64,000 nucleotides of DNA, taken from assembly GCA_002238965.1 (NCBI GenBank), contig MPNJ01000005.1, positions 186,001 to 250,000 on the forward strand, in the 5' to 3' direction. Below, piece by piece: positions 36,897-44,498 of this stretch (position 1 is its first letter; the number at the start of each line of letters is the position of its first letter). Source of the DNA: Nitrospinae bacterium bin107 (GTDB lineage: Bacteria; UBA8248). A program made the translations under genes and the position numbers. Below the pieces are notes generated by a model that saw nothing but the letters and a program-made list of their open reading frames with translations, did not search any database and was not told the DNA's origin.

Positions 36897-37357
36897 CAGA
36901 ACCCCAGCAGGCCGCGGGGAAAGTGCACGTTCAACAGCTTGACGAAGAGCACGAAGGCCGCCGCCGAAGCCGCCGCCGAGATCAGGAGCCCGCGGAGGAG
37001 GGACTGGCGGTCGATCACGAGCCAGCAGAACGCCATGAAGATGAAAGTCGTGGCGAGGAATCCGGACACTTCGAGCAGGAGCCCGAAGATCGCCGTTCCC
37101 GCCATGACGGAGAGAACCCGCCGGTATCCGGCGAGCGTGAATACGGCCTCAGGTTCTGTGGACGCCTCATCCTCCGGGTTTTGACGGAGGTATCGCGTCA
37201 TCAGGTAGACCGATGTGGCCGCAAGGCCAAAGCATGTCCAGAACGGGAAGAATCCCGGACCGGGCCGGGTGATGCTCCCGAGACCCAGCCGGTGGGCGAA
37301 CCAGCCCATCAGCAGCGAAACGGCGAGCAGCGCCGCTGGCGGGGCAATCCTGCGCAC
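36896..37357 (-). CDS. tripartite tricarboxylate transporter small permease, TctB family
   Basis: A 153-residue protein with four hydrophobic helices, as usual for TctB. The N-terminal helix AALLAVSLLMGWFAHRLGLG is followed by GPGFFPFWTCFGLAATSVYL, a family pattern, and later by TAIFGLLLEVSGFLATTFIFMAF. It lies between the binding-protein and TctA genes, 10 bases after the former. TctB proteins vary greatly, so assignment rests partly on this order. Confidence 0.85.
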   Translation of the reverse strand: MRRIAPPAALLAVSLLMGWFAHRLGLGSITRPGPGFFPFWTCFGLAATSVYLMTRYLRQNPEDEASTEPEAVFTLAGYRRVLSVMAGTAIFGLLLEVSGFLATTFIFMAFCWLVIDRQSLLRGLLISAAASAAAFVLFVKLLNVHFPRGLLGF

Positions 37358-37367
37358 GGGGGCCGCT

Positions 37368-38336
37368 CTATTTTTTCTTGATGCCGACGGCCTTCATGAT
37401 CTCCTTGGAAGTCTCGTGGTCCTGGCGGGCGAGCTTCTTCGCTCCCGCCCCGTCCACGAATTCCACCCGGAAGCCCGCCTTGTTCAGTTTCTTCACCACG
37501 GCCGGGTCACCGGCCGTCTTCTGGAGGGCCGCGGAGAACTTGTCGAGAACCGCCTTGGGTGTTCCCTTCGGCGCCCACAGACCGGCCCACAGACCGATGC
37601 TCGCCCGTCCGAGTCCCTTTTCCTTCAAGGTCGGAATATTGGGGAACTTCGGGTCACGCGCATTGTCCGTGATGGCCAGTCCCACCAGCTTGCCCGCCCG
37701 CAGCAGCGCCTGCATCGCGCCGAATCCGCCCGCGGAGAAGTCCACGTGGCCGCCCAGGGCGGCGTTCCGCGCGGGGCCGGAACCCTTGTAGTGCACCGGC
37801 GTGGCTTTCAGGCCCCGTATGGCGAGAACCGCCGCCATGGTGAGGTATGGCGCGGTCGGCGCCCCGCTCGTGCCGTAGTTCAGTTTACCGGGGTTTTTCT
37901 TGATGTAGGCGAGGAGGCCGTCCATGTCCTTCCACCGCTTGTCGGGCTTGGAAACGATGCCCGTCGCGCCGAAAGCGTACGCGCCGATGTACTCGTAGTC
38001 ATCCAGCCCGAAGGACAGCGTGCGCAGGGCCGTTCCCACAGTGAGGGGCGCGGACATGGTGGAGAGTATGGTGTAGCCGTCCGGCTTGGCCTTCTTGACG
38101 TAGTTGTAGGCGATGGCGCCGCCTGCGCCGGGCTTGTTGACGAGCTGGATCGCCCCGCCGAAATTTTTCTGGAGCGCGGGATGGATGATGCGGATCGTGG
38201 TGTCTCCCGGCCCTCCCGGCGGGAAGGAGATGATGAACTGCACGGGATAGCTTGGGTAGTTCGCCGAATGCGCGCTTTGCAGGGGCAGGCAGACAAGCGC
38301 GACGACGAACAGGAGAAACAGGGAACGACGAGGCAT
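37368..38336 (-). CDS. tripartite tricarboxylate transporter substrate-binding protein, TctC/Bug family
   Basis: A 322-residue periplasmic binding protein. Residues 1-24 form a signal peptide (LFLLFVVALVCLPLQSAHS). The mature part has YPVQFIISFPPGGPGDTTIR, VNKPGAGGAIAYNYVKKAKPDGYTIL and GTSGAPTAPYLTMAAVL, all Bug-family features. GGAGGA lies 7 bases before the chosen ATG at 38336; an ATG at 38351 overlaps that ribosome site. Bug proteins bind carboxylates such as nicotinate, aspartate, citrate or terephthalate, so the ligand is open. Confidence 0.93.
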   Translation of the reverse strand: MPRRSLFLLFVVALVCLPLQSAHSANYPSYPVQFIISFPPGGPGDTTIRIIHPALQKNFGGAIQLVNKPGAGGAIAYNYVKKAKPDGYTILSTMSAPLTVGTALRTLSFGLDDYEYIGAYAFGATGIVSKPDKRWKDMDGLLAYIKKNPGKLNYGTSGAPTAPYLTMAAVLAIRGLKATPVHYKGSGPARNAALGGHVDFSAGGFGAMQALLRAGKLVGLAITDNARDPKFPNIPTLKEKGLGRASIGLWAGLWAPKGTPKAVLDKFSAALQKTAGDPAVVKKLNKAGFRVEFVDGAGAKKLARQDHETSKEIMKAVGIKKK

Positions 38337-38824
38337 GACGTTTTCCTCCATGCTGCAGGAAATGCGGGGAACCGCTCCGCCCCCGGCATATCTCCCGGCT
38401 CAGGATCGAAAAAACCTCTTCACATGCGGATTGTCTTTAGTTGTCGGGAGTATAGCAAAACGGCGCGCCGCTCGCTATCGGGCGGAATCTGGGCCTTGCG
38501 GGGCTGTTGAAAAAGTCCCCCCGCCGGGTAGAGGGGGCTTTGCTTTTTCTTGCCCCCCTGACAAGGGGGGGTAGGGGGGGTTGGTTTTCTAGTAGAGAGA
38601 GGAGTCCCCTCTTATCCCCCGCCCGCATGCCCGCGCAGATTATCGCCGCGCCCGAATCCGAAAAGAAGGATGCGCTCTTCCGGGAACGGGAAAGGTCCGG
38701 CCCGGGGAAGCGGATATCATTGCAATTGGCCCGGGAAAAGTTGATATTGGGCCGCTTGCAATTTTTTTAGTCCGGCCAGGGTGGCGAGGCGCGCATGCCG
38801 GCCGATAGCGGAAAGGAGTCCGAG
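38337..38824. other. 488-base intergenic region with G-rich repeats
   Basis: No supported gene. It holds a repeat end GTTGAAAAAGTCCCCC (about 38509-38524), also found at 42483, then G/C-rich runs at 38525-38580 and the terminator-like hairpin at 38719-38768. The divergent promoters of tctC and the MBL gene should lie here, but I cannot place them. Confidence 0.5.
38719..38768 (+). terminator. terminator-like hairpin with seven T residues
   Basis: ATTGCAA (38719-38725) with GGCCC pairs with GGGCC and TTGCAAT (38756-38762), followed by seven T. There is no gene upstream on the plus strand to terminate, so it may end an unannotated transcript or act as a leader attenuator for the MBL gene that starts 57 bases later. 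Confidence 0.5.
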
Positions 38825-39769
38825 ATGAACGCTTCTTCGAATGATGGCGGGAAATGCCTGGCGTGGGCGGATTTTCCGGAAGGGTTCACCCCCTTTTTCC
38901 TCGACCCGACGGGGGTGCGGCTGGACGCGAAGGAACTCTCTCCGGGAGTGTACGCGCTTCTCTCCTCCGTACCCAACGTGGACAACGCCGGCTTCGTCGT
39001 GGGCGAGAGGGACGTGCTGGTGGTCGACTCCCACATCAACCCGGCCATGGGGCGCCAGATTCTGGAGCGGGTGCGCGAAGTGACCGACAAACCCATCCGC
39101 TACCTCGTCAACTCCAACTACCACGGGGACCACACCTTCGGGAACTGCGCGTTTCCGGCCGAGACGGTGATCATCCAGCACCGCCGGACGGCGGACCTCG
39201 TTCCCTTTCACGAGGAAGAGCGGCGCTTCATGCTGCCTTGCGTGGGGAACGACCCGAAGATTCTGGAGGAGGTGGAGTTGCGCAGCGCCGACGTCGTCTT
39301 CGACGACTACCTGCGGATCGACCTCGGAGGAAAGGTGGTGGAGCTGCACTATTTCGGCCCGGCGAACACCCCCGGCGACACCATCACCTACGTTCCCGAG
39401 GCGAAGGCCGCCTGGACGGGCAACATGACGGGCGGAAACCTCATCATTCCCCTGGAGAGCGACGCGCCGACCTATATGAACTCGATCGCGCGCCTCGCGC
39501 AGACCCTCGAGGTCGAAACCCTCATACCCGCCCATAATCCCATGTCGGGGCCGGAGCTCCTGGGCGGGTACATGCAATACCTGAGCGACGTGACCCAGGC
39601 CGTACGGGGAGCCGTCGGCGCCGGATGGACGCTCGCCGAGGCGATGGAGCGGATCCCGCTCGACCTCGACAGGCCCTACGCCCCGCCTGCGGATCACCCG
39701 CGGTTCGATTTCTTCCAGGACCTGCACAGCTACGCCGTGATGAAGACCTACCAGTCCCTTTCGGGATAA
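38825..39769 (+). CDS. metallo-beta-lactamase-fold hydrolase
   Basis: A 314-residue MBL-fold protein, divergent from the tct operon. The metal motif reads VNSNYHGDHTFGN: the first His of HxHxDH is Asn, as in NxHxD-type (subclass B2-like) sites. VLVVDSHINPAMGRQIL precedes it and GPANTPGDTITYVPEAKAAWTGNMTGGNL with LIPAHNPMSG follows, supplying further His and Asp ligands. AGGAG sits 7 bases before the ATG at 38825; an ATG at 38795 has no ribosome site. No signal peptide is evident, so a cytosolic hydrolase is likelier than a resistance enzyme. Confidence 0.88.
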   Translation: MNASSNDGGKCLAWADFPEGFTPFFLDPTGVRLDAKELSPGVYALLSSVPNVDNAGFVVGERDVLVVDSHINPAMGRQILERVREVTDKPIRYLVNSNYHGDHTFGNCAFPAETVIIQHRRTADLVPFHEEERRFMLPCVGNDPKILEEVELRSADVVFDDYLRIDLGGKVVELHYFGPANTPGDTITYVPEAKAAWTGNMTGGNLIIPLESDAPTYMNSIARLAQTLEVETLIPAHNPMSGPELLGGYMQYLSDVTQAVRGAVGAGWTLAEAMERIPLDLDRPYAPPADHPRFDFFQDLHSYAVMKTYQSLSG

Positions 39770-40216
39770 CGGGCGACCGCGCCTTGCTTCGCGATTGCCG
39801 TTATTCCGGCATACGACGGTAATAAGAAATCACTCCCCCCTTGAGGGTCCTTGCTGACCGACGAGAAAGAAATTCACTCCCCCTTTGAGGGGGAGTCGAA
39901 GAGCTGAGGGTGTAAGCCCGAAAGTGATTCGGTGGGGGGTATAATTCGGACTGACGGAAAAACGCATTTTACCCCCCACCGATTCAGCCTTCGCACAAAC
40001 CGCTCGGCTTCATCGTTGGGCTTTTCCCTCAGGAAGCCCGACCCCCTCGAGGGGGAGTGAATTTCCTTGCTTCAGGGTTGCAATGACACTCAAGGGGGAA
40101 GTGAATTACAAGTGCGTCTCGTTTCAATCCGGGGTTCCGCAGGGGAGGCTCGCGAGCCGCCCGCGCGAGGCGGCGACCGGTACAGTCGATGGCGTACTCC
40201 TCACCGCCGCTTCCCT
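39770..40216. other. intergenic region mostly occupied by a long inverted repeat
   Basis: No supported gene. Positions 39828-40108 form the palindromic element listed separately; the remaining flanks show no motif. Confidence 0.6.
39828..40108. repeat. 281-base imperfect inverted repeat (MITE-like)
   Basis: The left arm begins AATCACTCC and contains AATTCACTCCCCCTTT and GATTCGGTGGGGGGTA; the right arm carries the reverse complement of closely matching sequence (AATTCACTCCCCCTCG, GAATCGGTGGGGGGTA). The arms meet near 39955. No reading frame inside encodes a transposase, so a non-autonomous element or a palindromic intergenic repeat fits. Confidence 0.75.
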
Positions 40217-40657
40217 CTATCCTTCCAGATACTCCCTCAGATTATCGAGGCACTCGTCCCAGCCTCCCTGGTGCTCGTCGCGCATGTTCTCGTCCGGGAA
40301 TCCCTCGTGTGTAAGTACGACGGCGGTCTCATCACCCTCATCATAAAAATCGATGCTCACCCGGGTTTCGGGGTAATCCCAATCGCCCCGCTCCCAGCGG
40401 AAGGTGAATACGAGCCGTTCGGGCGGCCTTATCTCGACGAACGCGCCGTTCAGGTAGAACGACTCACCCTCATCGGTGCGCATCTCGACGCGGTATTTCC
40501 CGCCGACTCTCAAGTCCATCTCGGCGCTGGGCACGGTGTGGCCCTCCGTTCCCCACCATTGCTTTAGGGCGTCCGCCTGCGTCCATGCGGCGAATACTCT
40601 CTCCCTCGGGGCCTGGAAGGTTCGTTTGATGAGAAGGGTCATTTTTGTTTCGAGCAT
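40217..40657 (-). CDS. SRPBCC (AHSA1-like) domain protein
   Basis: A 146-residue START-fold protein. IKRTFQAPRERVFAAWTQADALKQWWGTEGHTV and FVEIRPPERLVFTFRW are typical of AHSA1-type domains, and GWDECLDNLREYLEG of the C-terminal helix. It lies 2 bases downstream of an ArsR-family regulator gene, a very common pairing. Such proteins probably bind a hydrophobic ligand; the actual ligand is unknown. Confidence 0.9.
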   Translation of the reverse strand: MLETKMTLLIKRTFQAPRERVFAAWTQADALKQWWGTEGHTVPSAEMDLRVGGKYRVEMRTDEGESFYLNGAFVEIRPPERLVFTFRWERGDWDYPETRVSIDFYDEGDETAVVLTHEGFPDENMRDEHQGGWDECLDNLREYLEG

Positions 40658-40659
40658 GT

Positions 40660-40995
40660 CTAAGTCTCCGTGTCAGTTGTTTCATCGAGATAGCGGGCGA
40701 GGGCGTCGAATCCCTCCTCCCAGAATCGCTGGTGGAAATCGAGCCATTCGGACGCTTCCTTCATCGCTTCGGCCTTGAGGCTCAGGCGGTGGACGCGGCC
40801 TCTCTTTTCCCTGCGGATCAGGCCGGCACGCTCCAGCACGCGCAGGTGTTTCGAGATCGCCGGCAGGGAAATATCGAATGGCGCGGCGAGGCTGGTGACC
40901 GTGGCCTCTCCCCGCGAGAGGCGCGACAGCATGGCCCGCCTCGTGGGGTCGGAAAGCGCGGAAAAAGTGGCGTCGAGTCCGGCTCCTTCTTTCAT
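40660..40995 (-). CDS. ArsR-family transcriptional regulator
   Basis: A 111-residue winged-helix protein. The DNA-binding part is SDPTRRAMLSRLSRGEATVTSLAAPFDISLPAISKHLRVLERAGLIRREKRGR. No metal-binding Cys cluster is visible, so it is probably a non-metal sensor, as are most regulators paired with SRPBCC proteins. It likely controls its own operon and perhaps nearby genes with the AACCA-AA-TGGTT palindrome near 42400. Confidence 0.92.
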   Translation of the reverse strand: MKEGAGLDATFSALSDPTRRAMLSRLSRGEATVTSLAAPFDISLPAISKHLRVLERAGLIRREKRGRVHRLSLKAEAMKEASEWLDFHQRFWEEGFDALARYLDETTDTET

Positions 40996-41027
40996 GGGTT
41001 ACAACGTCTCCTTCCTCGGGGTTGGCG

Positions 41028-41053
41028 GTAGGGACAGGCCCCCGTGCCTGTCC
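41028..41053. repeat. GTAGGG palindromic intergenic repeat
   Basis: GTAGGGACAGGCC followed by GGCCTGTCC-type complement (41028-41053). Member of a dispersed family also at 28925, 47891, 48019, 51517, 51565 and 52195. Confidence 0.7.
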
Positions 41054-41195
41054 GATGCCGGTGAATACGCTGGACGGGCGGCCACGGGGCGCCATTCGAG
41101 GGGGTTGCAGGAGTTGGTTTTCAAGCCGAGAGGGGCGTACCCTCTCCCCCCTGTAAAGCGGCTTTTTCAACCCTCCCTCCTCAGCCGGATTGAAT

Positions 41196-41714
41196 CTAAA
41201 ACGCCCAGCCGAACCCGGTAATATGTCCCCGGAGGTAGCAGATCTGCCCGCAATGCTGGTGGTAGTCGGAGGCTACCCTTCCGAGGTACTCTCCCGTCTT
41301 GGCGGCGTTGCCCCCGATGTCCGTCATTTCCTTTTCGAGGTCCTCCGCCGAAAGTGATTCCAGCACAGACGTCGTGCGTTCCCGTACGGCGTTGGCGTAA
41401 CCGATCAGGTCTTGTTTCGTGAATTTGAGGCCCATCACCTGCTCGAGCGAATCGCCGAATCCGATCTGCATCGGCTCGGACGCCATGTCGAATTTCTCGT
41501 GCCATTTCCCGGCGGTCCAGACCTGCTCTTCACCGGCCACCGCCGCCAAGGCGCAATCCTCGACCCTCGTCTTGTGCCACATCAGCCAGCCGATAGGGTT
41601 ATCCTGGTCGCTTGGCTGTTTCTTGAGGTCCGCATCATCGAGGCCCTTCAGCGCCCGTTTCACGAGTCCGTCGCTCATCTCGAAGGTGAAGGCGATCATT
41701 TGCGCTCCGTTCAT
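41196..41714 (-). CDS. DinB-like four-helix-bundle protein
   Basis: A 172-residue DinB/DUF664-like protein. The metal-ligand pattern is visible as His47 in IGWLMWHKTRVEDCAL, and the later YLGRVASDYHQHCGQICYLRGHI with the paired histidines. Such bundles act as thiol-dependent metal enzymes. AGGAGC precedes the ATG. The upstream leader and first codons (MNGA) resemble those of the small gene at 42219, which points to a shared ancestry of the leaders. Confidence 0.85.
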   Translation of the reverse strand: MNGAQMIAFTFEMSDGLVKRALKGLDDADLKKQPSDQDNPIGWLMWHKTRVEDCALAAVAGEEQVWTAGKWHEKFDMASEPMQIGFGDSLEQVMGLKFTKQDLIGYANAVRERTTSVLESLSAEDLEKEMTDIGGNAAKTGEYLGRVASDYHQHCGQICYLRGHITGFGWAF

Positions 41715-41805
41715 GGAAAGCTCCTGTCGTTGAGTAATGCGTGAAATAATTTAGTGAATGACCATTTGGTTCGCTTTATGTCTCCCGGATACTGATGTCA
41801 GCTTG

Positions 41806-42219
41806 TCAGATGAATTTCTCTTCGCGGTGGATGAAGCCGATGCAAAGGCCGAAGACGCCGAATTGCAGCGCGAGATAGAGCGTTTCCATAAAGACAAACG
41901 CAGACGCGCCCGGCACCTCCTGCTTGGCGACGAAGGCGAGCACGTGTGAAGTCCAGAAGAAGGCGCCCGCGATGAGAGCGAACTTGACCCCTCGCTGGTA
42001 ACTGCTTCCCCCGGCCTTCAGCATCGGAAACAGGACGCAGAGCAGAACCCCCTGAAGCACGATGGTGAGCAAACCGAGGAGAAAGTTCGGCTCCCCCTCG
42101 AAGTAGCCGAACGATTCGTATCTCTCCTTGAAAAGGAGCACATGCCAGCCCACGGCGAGCGAGAACGTGCAGATCGTGTAGGCGGCGGCGCCCGATATCA
42201 GCTTCTTTGCGGTCATCAT
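41806..42219 (-). CDS. hypothetical four-helix membrane protein
   Basis: A 137-residue protein with four hydrophobic stretches: ISGAAAYTICTFSLAVGWHVLLF, LLGLLTIVLQGVLLCVLF, FALIAGAFFWTSHVLAFVA and FVFMETLYLALQFGVFGLCIGF. I do not recognise a named family with confidence. Starts at 42222 (GTG), 42219 or 42216 are possible. It begins in a TGATG overlap with the small upstream gene, indicating coupling. Confidence 0.7.
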   Translation of the reverse strand: MMTAKKLISGAAAYTICTFSLAVGWHVLLFKERYESFGYFEGEPNFLLGLLTIVLQGVLLCVLFPMLKAGGSSYQRGVKFALIAGAFFWTSHVLAFVAKQEVPGASAFVFMETLYLALQFGVFGLCIGFIHREEKFI

Positions 42220-42353
42220 CACGCCCCCGCTGTCGTTTGCATGGGAGATGCCTCGTCCGCTTGAGAAGCGGCGGAAGGCGGCCTGCTCGCCGGCTGGTCT
42301 CCCGCAACGGTGGTTCGGCCCAGGATGCCGGAAATGATTCTTGCGCCGTTCAT
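42219..42353 (-). CDS. small 44-residue leader-like protein
   Basis: Reads MNGARIISGILGRTTVAGDQ and continues Ala/Ser/Pro-rich to a TGA that overlaps the next ATG. AGGAG lies 5 bases before the start. Its first codons and leader copy those of the DinB-like gene. It may be a translated leader that couples the membrane protein, or the stub left after duplication and deletion. Confidence 0.45.
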   Translation of the reverse strand: MNGARIISGILGRTTVAGDQPASRPPSAASQADEASPMQTTAGA

Positions 42354-42395
42354 GGGAAACTCCTGTGATGAAGTTGTCATGAAATCATTTAATGA

Positions 42396-42411
42396 TTAAC
42401 CATTTGGTTAA
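42396..42411. promoter_or_regulatory. perfect operator-like palindrome
   Basis: TTAACCATTTGGTTAA, 7-base arms around AT-type centre, lies 43 bases before the small gene at 42353. A degraded copy (ACCATTTGGT) sits at about 41760 before the DinB-like gene. Both would suit the nearby ArsR-family regulator; that link is inference. Confidence 0.5.
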
Positions 42412-42479
42412 CTATATAGCTTTCCGTTCTTTCGGTCAACATGCAGCCTGGCCTGTATTTGCGATTGTTCGCCTGGTCG

Positions 42480-42613
42480 GGGTTGTTGAAAAAGTCCCCC
42501 AAAGTGGCTGTTGTCCCCTCAAAACGAGAGTATCCGCCGGAATGACGACGGTGATCGATTCCGCCCGATTAGGAAGAAATCGACTGAGCGAGAAGGGGGT
42601 GTTCCAACAACCC
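42480..42613. repeat. 134-base element with 19-base imperfect terminal inverted repeats
   Basis: The left end is GGGTTGTTGAAAAAGTCCCCC-like and the right end, on the opposite strand, GGGTTGTTGGAACACCCCC. It is too short for a transposase. The left-end sequence recurs at 38505 and, reversed, near 41165, so this is a small dispersed family. Confidence 0.65.
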
Positions 42614-42692
42614 GCCTTGTCGGAGAGCGGGTTATGGGCCATGCTTGCGTGGCGTTCGCCTCGCCGCCCGAGGACCGAGACGGGTTGAGTTC

Positions 42693-43406
42693 ATGAAATC
42701 GTTTCTCTTGAGGCCCCTGGCCTGGATGGTCGCGGCCCTGCTGCTGCCCGCCTGCTGGGGGGCGGCGCTTTCTTTCGGCAAGACTCTCCCGGCCGCTTTT
42801 TTCGCAAGCGGCGGCTCGTATCTGCTTGCGCCCGAGGGCTGGGCGTTCATTATCGGAGCCTGCGCATACGCCGTCTGGCATCGTCTGGCGCCGCCCGAGT
42901 TTCTCTACGCCTTCGTGCACGAGTGCACGCACCTGGCCTTCGCCCTGCTCACGGGCAAGAAGGTGAGTTCCTTTGAAGTCAATCAGGGGAGCGGCAAGGT
43001 GGGCTTGAGCGGTACGAATACCCTCATCACCCTGGCGCCCTATTTCTTCCCGCTGCCCACGGTCGCCGTCCTGATTCTGGGCGCGCTGTTGGACTGGGCT
43101 TTCGGATACCCGCAGATCGGCTGGGCTGCGGCGTTTCTCTCAGGGTTAACACTGTGCCTGCACGTGCTCATGACGCTGCGCGCGCTCGGCGCGTCACAGC
43201 CCGACATCGCCCGTGGCGGGCGGGTTTTCTCCTGGGCCTTTATTTTTTTCTTCGGACTTGTCTTTATCGGCGGCGCTGCGCTCGTCTCGGCGGGAGGTTG
43301 GGGGGTGGCGGCTTTATACGGCTTGTCGATCTGGCGCGAAAGCCTGGATGCGTATGCGCTTCTGTTCGGCCTGGTGGAGTATATCGCATGGAGTATCGGC
43401 TCTTGA
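42693..43406 (+). CDS. membrane protein with HExxH motif
   Basis: A 237-residue protein with about six hydrophobic helices. After a region annotated by AFIIGACAYAVWHRLAPPEF it carries FVHECTHLAFALLTGKK: HECTH is an HExxH zinc signature inside or beside a helix, as in M50-like membrane peptidases. A later NTLITLAPYFFPLPTVAVL could hold further ligands, but no clear third one is visible. It overlaps the lipoprotein gene by 19 bases. Function is unknown. Confidence 0.7.
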   Translation: MKSFLLRPLAWMVAALLLPACWGAALSFGKTLPAAFFASGGSYLLAPEGWAFIIGACAYAVWHRLAPPEFLYAFVHECTHLAFALLTGKKVSSFEVNQGSGKVGLSGTNTLITLAPYFFPLPTVAVLILGALLDWAFGYPQIGWAAAFLSGLTLCLHVLMTLRALGASQPDIARGGRVFSWAFIFFFGLVFIGGAALVSAGGWGVAALYGLSIWRESLDAYALLFGLVEYIAWSIGS

Positions 43407-44017
43407 AACGCATGGTTTTCGCATCACGGTTTCGCTCTTGGTTGGTCATTTTCCTCCTGCTGTTACCGGGCTGCGCCTATGAGATATCGACGATACAGGG
43501 CGTCGCGAAGCCGGAGAAAATACAGACTATTGAGCGAATCTCCGTCGCTCCGTTTCGCTACCCGAGTGACTGGACGGGGCTTTTCCGCGACGTCTACGCG
43601 CAGGCTGGGCTGAATGCGCCCGATGTGAGGAAAATCGAGATGATAGAGGGCGCCTTCCTGATTCGCGACGCCTTGAGCGCCAAAGGCTATCTGGCGCTTC
43701 GCTGGCCGGAGGAACTCGAAAAGAAAGAGGCGGATGATCTGCTGAAAGAGAGTGGCGAAATCGCAGGCGTTCATCTGGCGGCGCTCAAGAGTTCGGGCGC
43801 ACAGGCGGTCGTTTTGGCGAAAGGCGTGCGGACCTGCGAAAACGTCGAAGTGTGCATGGGCAGGGTGGAAATACGGCTGATAGTCCTGGGTTCTCAGGAG
43901 ACGTTGTGGGAATCGCAAGCCGCTGCGACGACGGCGTTCTCCCAGGGGGATGAGATGAAGGCCGCCGTCGCCGAGGCGCTCGCCGCATTTCCCGATAAAT
44001 CACCCGGTTCGAGTTAA
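43388..44017 (+). CDS. hypothetical lipoprotein (209 residues)
   Basis: The N-terminus has the signal SWLVIFLLLLPGC, so a lipidated Cys at about residue 29. The mature part (VAKPEKIQTIERISVAPFRYPSD, AQAVVLAKGVRTCENVEVCMGRVEIRLIVLG) resembles outer-membrane-associated lipoproteins of the LPS-assembly or DUF799/CsgG-like style, but I cannot name it. GGTGGAG lies 8 bases before the ATG. The end of the membrane-protease gene overlaps its start, so they are translated together. Confidence 0.7.
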   Translation: MEYRLLKRMVFASRFRSWLVIFLLLLPGCAYEISTIQGVAKPEKIQTIERISVAPFRYPSDWTGLFRDVYAQAGLNAPDVRKIEMIEGAFLIRDALSAKGYLALRWPEELEKKEADDLLKESGEIAGVHLAALKSSGAQAVVLAKGVRTCENVEVCMGRVEIRLIVLGSQETLWESQAAATTAFSQGDEMKAAVAEALAAFPDKSPGSS

Positions 44018-44054
44018 TCGCAGGTAGTTTTCAGTCGGAAAACGCTCCCCAGCC

Positions 44055-44099
44055 ATGACGAATTGTCGTTTTTTTATGCGGCCTATGACAAAATGTCAT
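44055..44099 (+). promoter_or_regulatory. paired enhancer-binding-protein sites
   Basis: Two related palindromes, ATGACGAATTGTCGT (44055-44069) and ATGACAAAATGTCAT (44085-44099), are 30 bp apart centre to centre, about three helical turns. They lie about 127 and 97 bp before the predicted sigma-54 start site, the usual range for an activator. The activator itself is not in the window. Confidence 0.6.
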
Positions 44100-44162
44100 T
44101 TTGACCTGTCGTTAAAAATAGTATGTTATTGAAAAATAACGTGTTATTTATGATGGAGAAAA

Positions 44163-44178
44163 TGGCACGGAGCTTGCA
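44163..44178 (+). promoter_or_regulatory. sigma-54 promoter
   Basis: TGGCAC at 44163-44168 and TTGCA at 44174-44178 with exactly five bases between match the -24/-12 consensus (GG and GC ten bases apart). Transcription would start near 44189. No gene starts within the next 300 bases. Confidence 0.75.
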
Positions 44179-44188
44179 TATTATATGA

Positions 44189-44340
44189 GTAGTGCTAATC
44201 GCGGCGTTCTTAGGCGGCACGCCCCGGTTGGTCGGCGAGAGGAGTAGCCGATTGGGTCGGCGCTCCTCCGCCACGCAATCATACATCTCGCAACTACCCC
44301 CTGCGAGAGCCTCCTCCCGGAGACGGGAGGAGGTTTTTTT
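44189..44340 (+). ncRNA. candidate sigma-54-dependent small RNA (about 152 nt)
   Basis: From the predicted start to the terminator there is no supported reading frame. The transcript would fold a long hairpin at 44239-44268 (GAGGAG and GCCGA paired to TCGGC and CTCCTC) and end in a strong terminator. Length, promoter, activator sites and terminator all fit a regulatory RNA. The alternative is an attenuated leader of the oxidoreductase gene at 44499. Confidence 0.6.
44310..44340 (+). terminator. strong Rho-independent terminator of the candidate sRNA
   Basis: CCTCCTCCC (44310-44318) pairs with GGGAGGAGG (44325-44333) around a 6-base loop, followed by seven T. Confidence 0.9.
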
Positions 44341-44498
44341 GGGGCTCCTTCCTTTCGATCTGATTTCTCTGCACCCGGTTTTCAATTGCCCGGTGTTGGG
44401 TTATGGTGCGCCCTGCATGCAATCAGGCGAACTCTACTCAATAAAATTTTCAAGAAGATGCCGGGAACTCATCTATTCAGGAAATAAGGAGCAGAAAA

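Larger units (their letters stand above)
42354..42692. other. intergenic region with palindromic operator and MITE-like repeat
   Basis: No supported gene; it contains the palindrome at 42396-42411 and the element at 42480-42613. Confidence 0.6.

Noticed and set aside
38741-38762. Sigma-54 promoter upstream of the MBL gene
   Set aside because: The GG and GC elements are not ten bases apart, and the stretch is part of a terminator-like hairpin.
39828-40108. CRISPR array
   Set aside because: The repeats are inverted arms of one palindrome, not regularly spaced direct repeats. I see no CRISPR or cas gene in the window.
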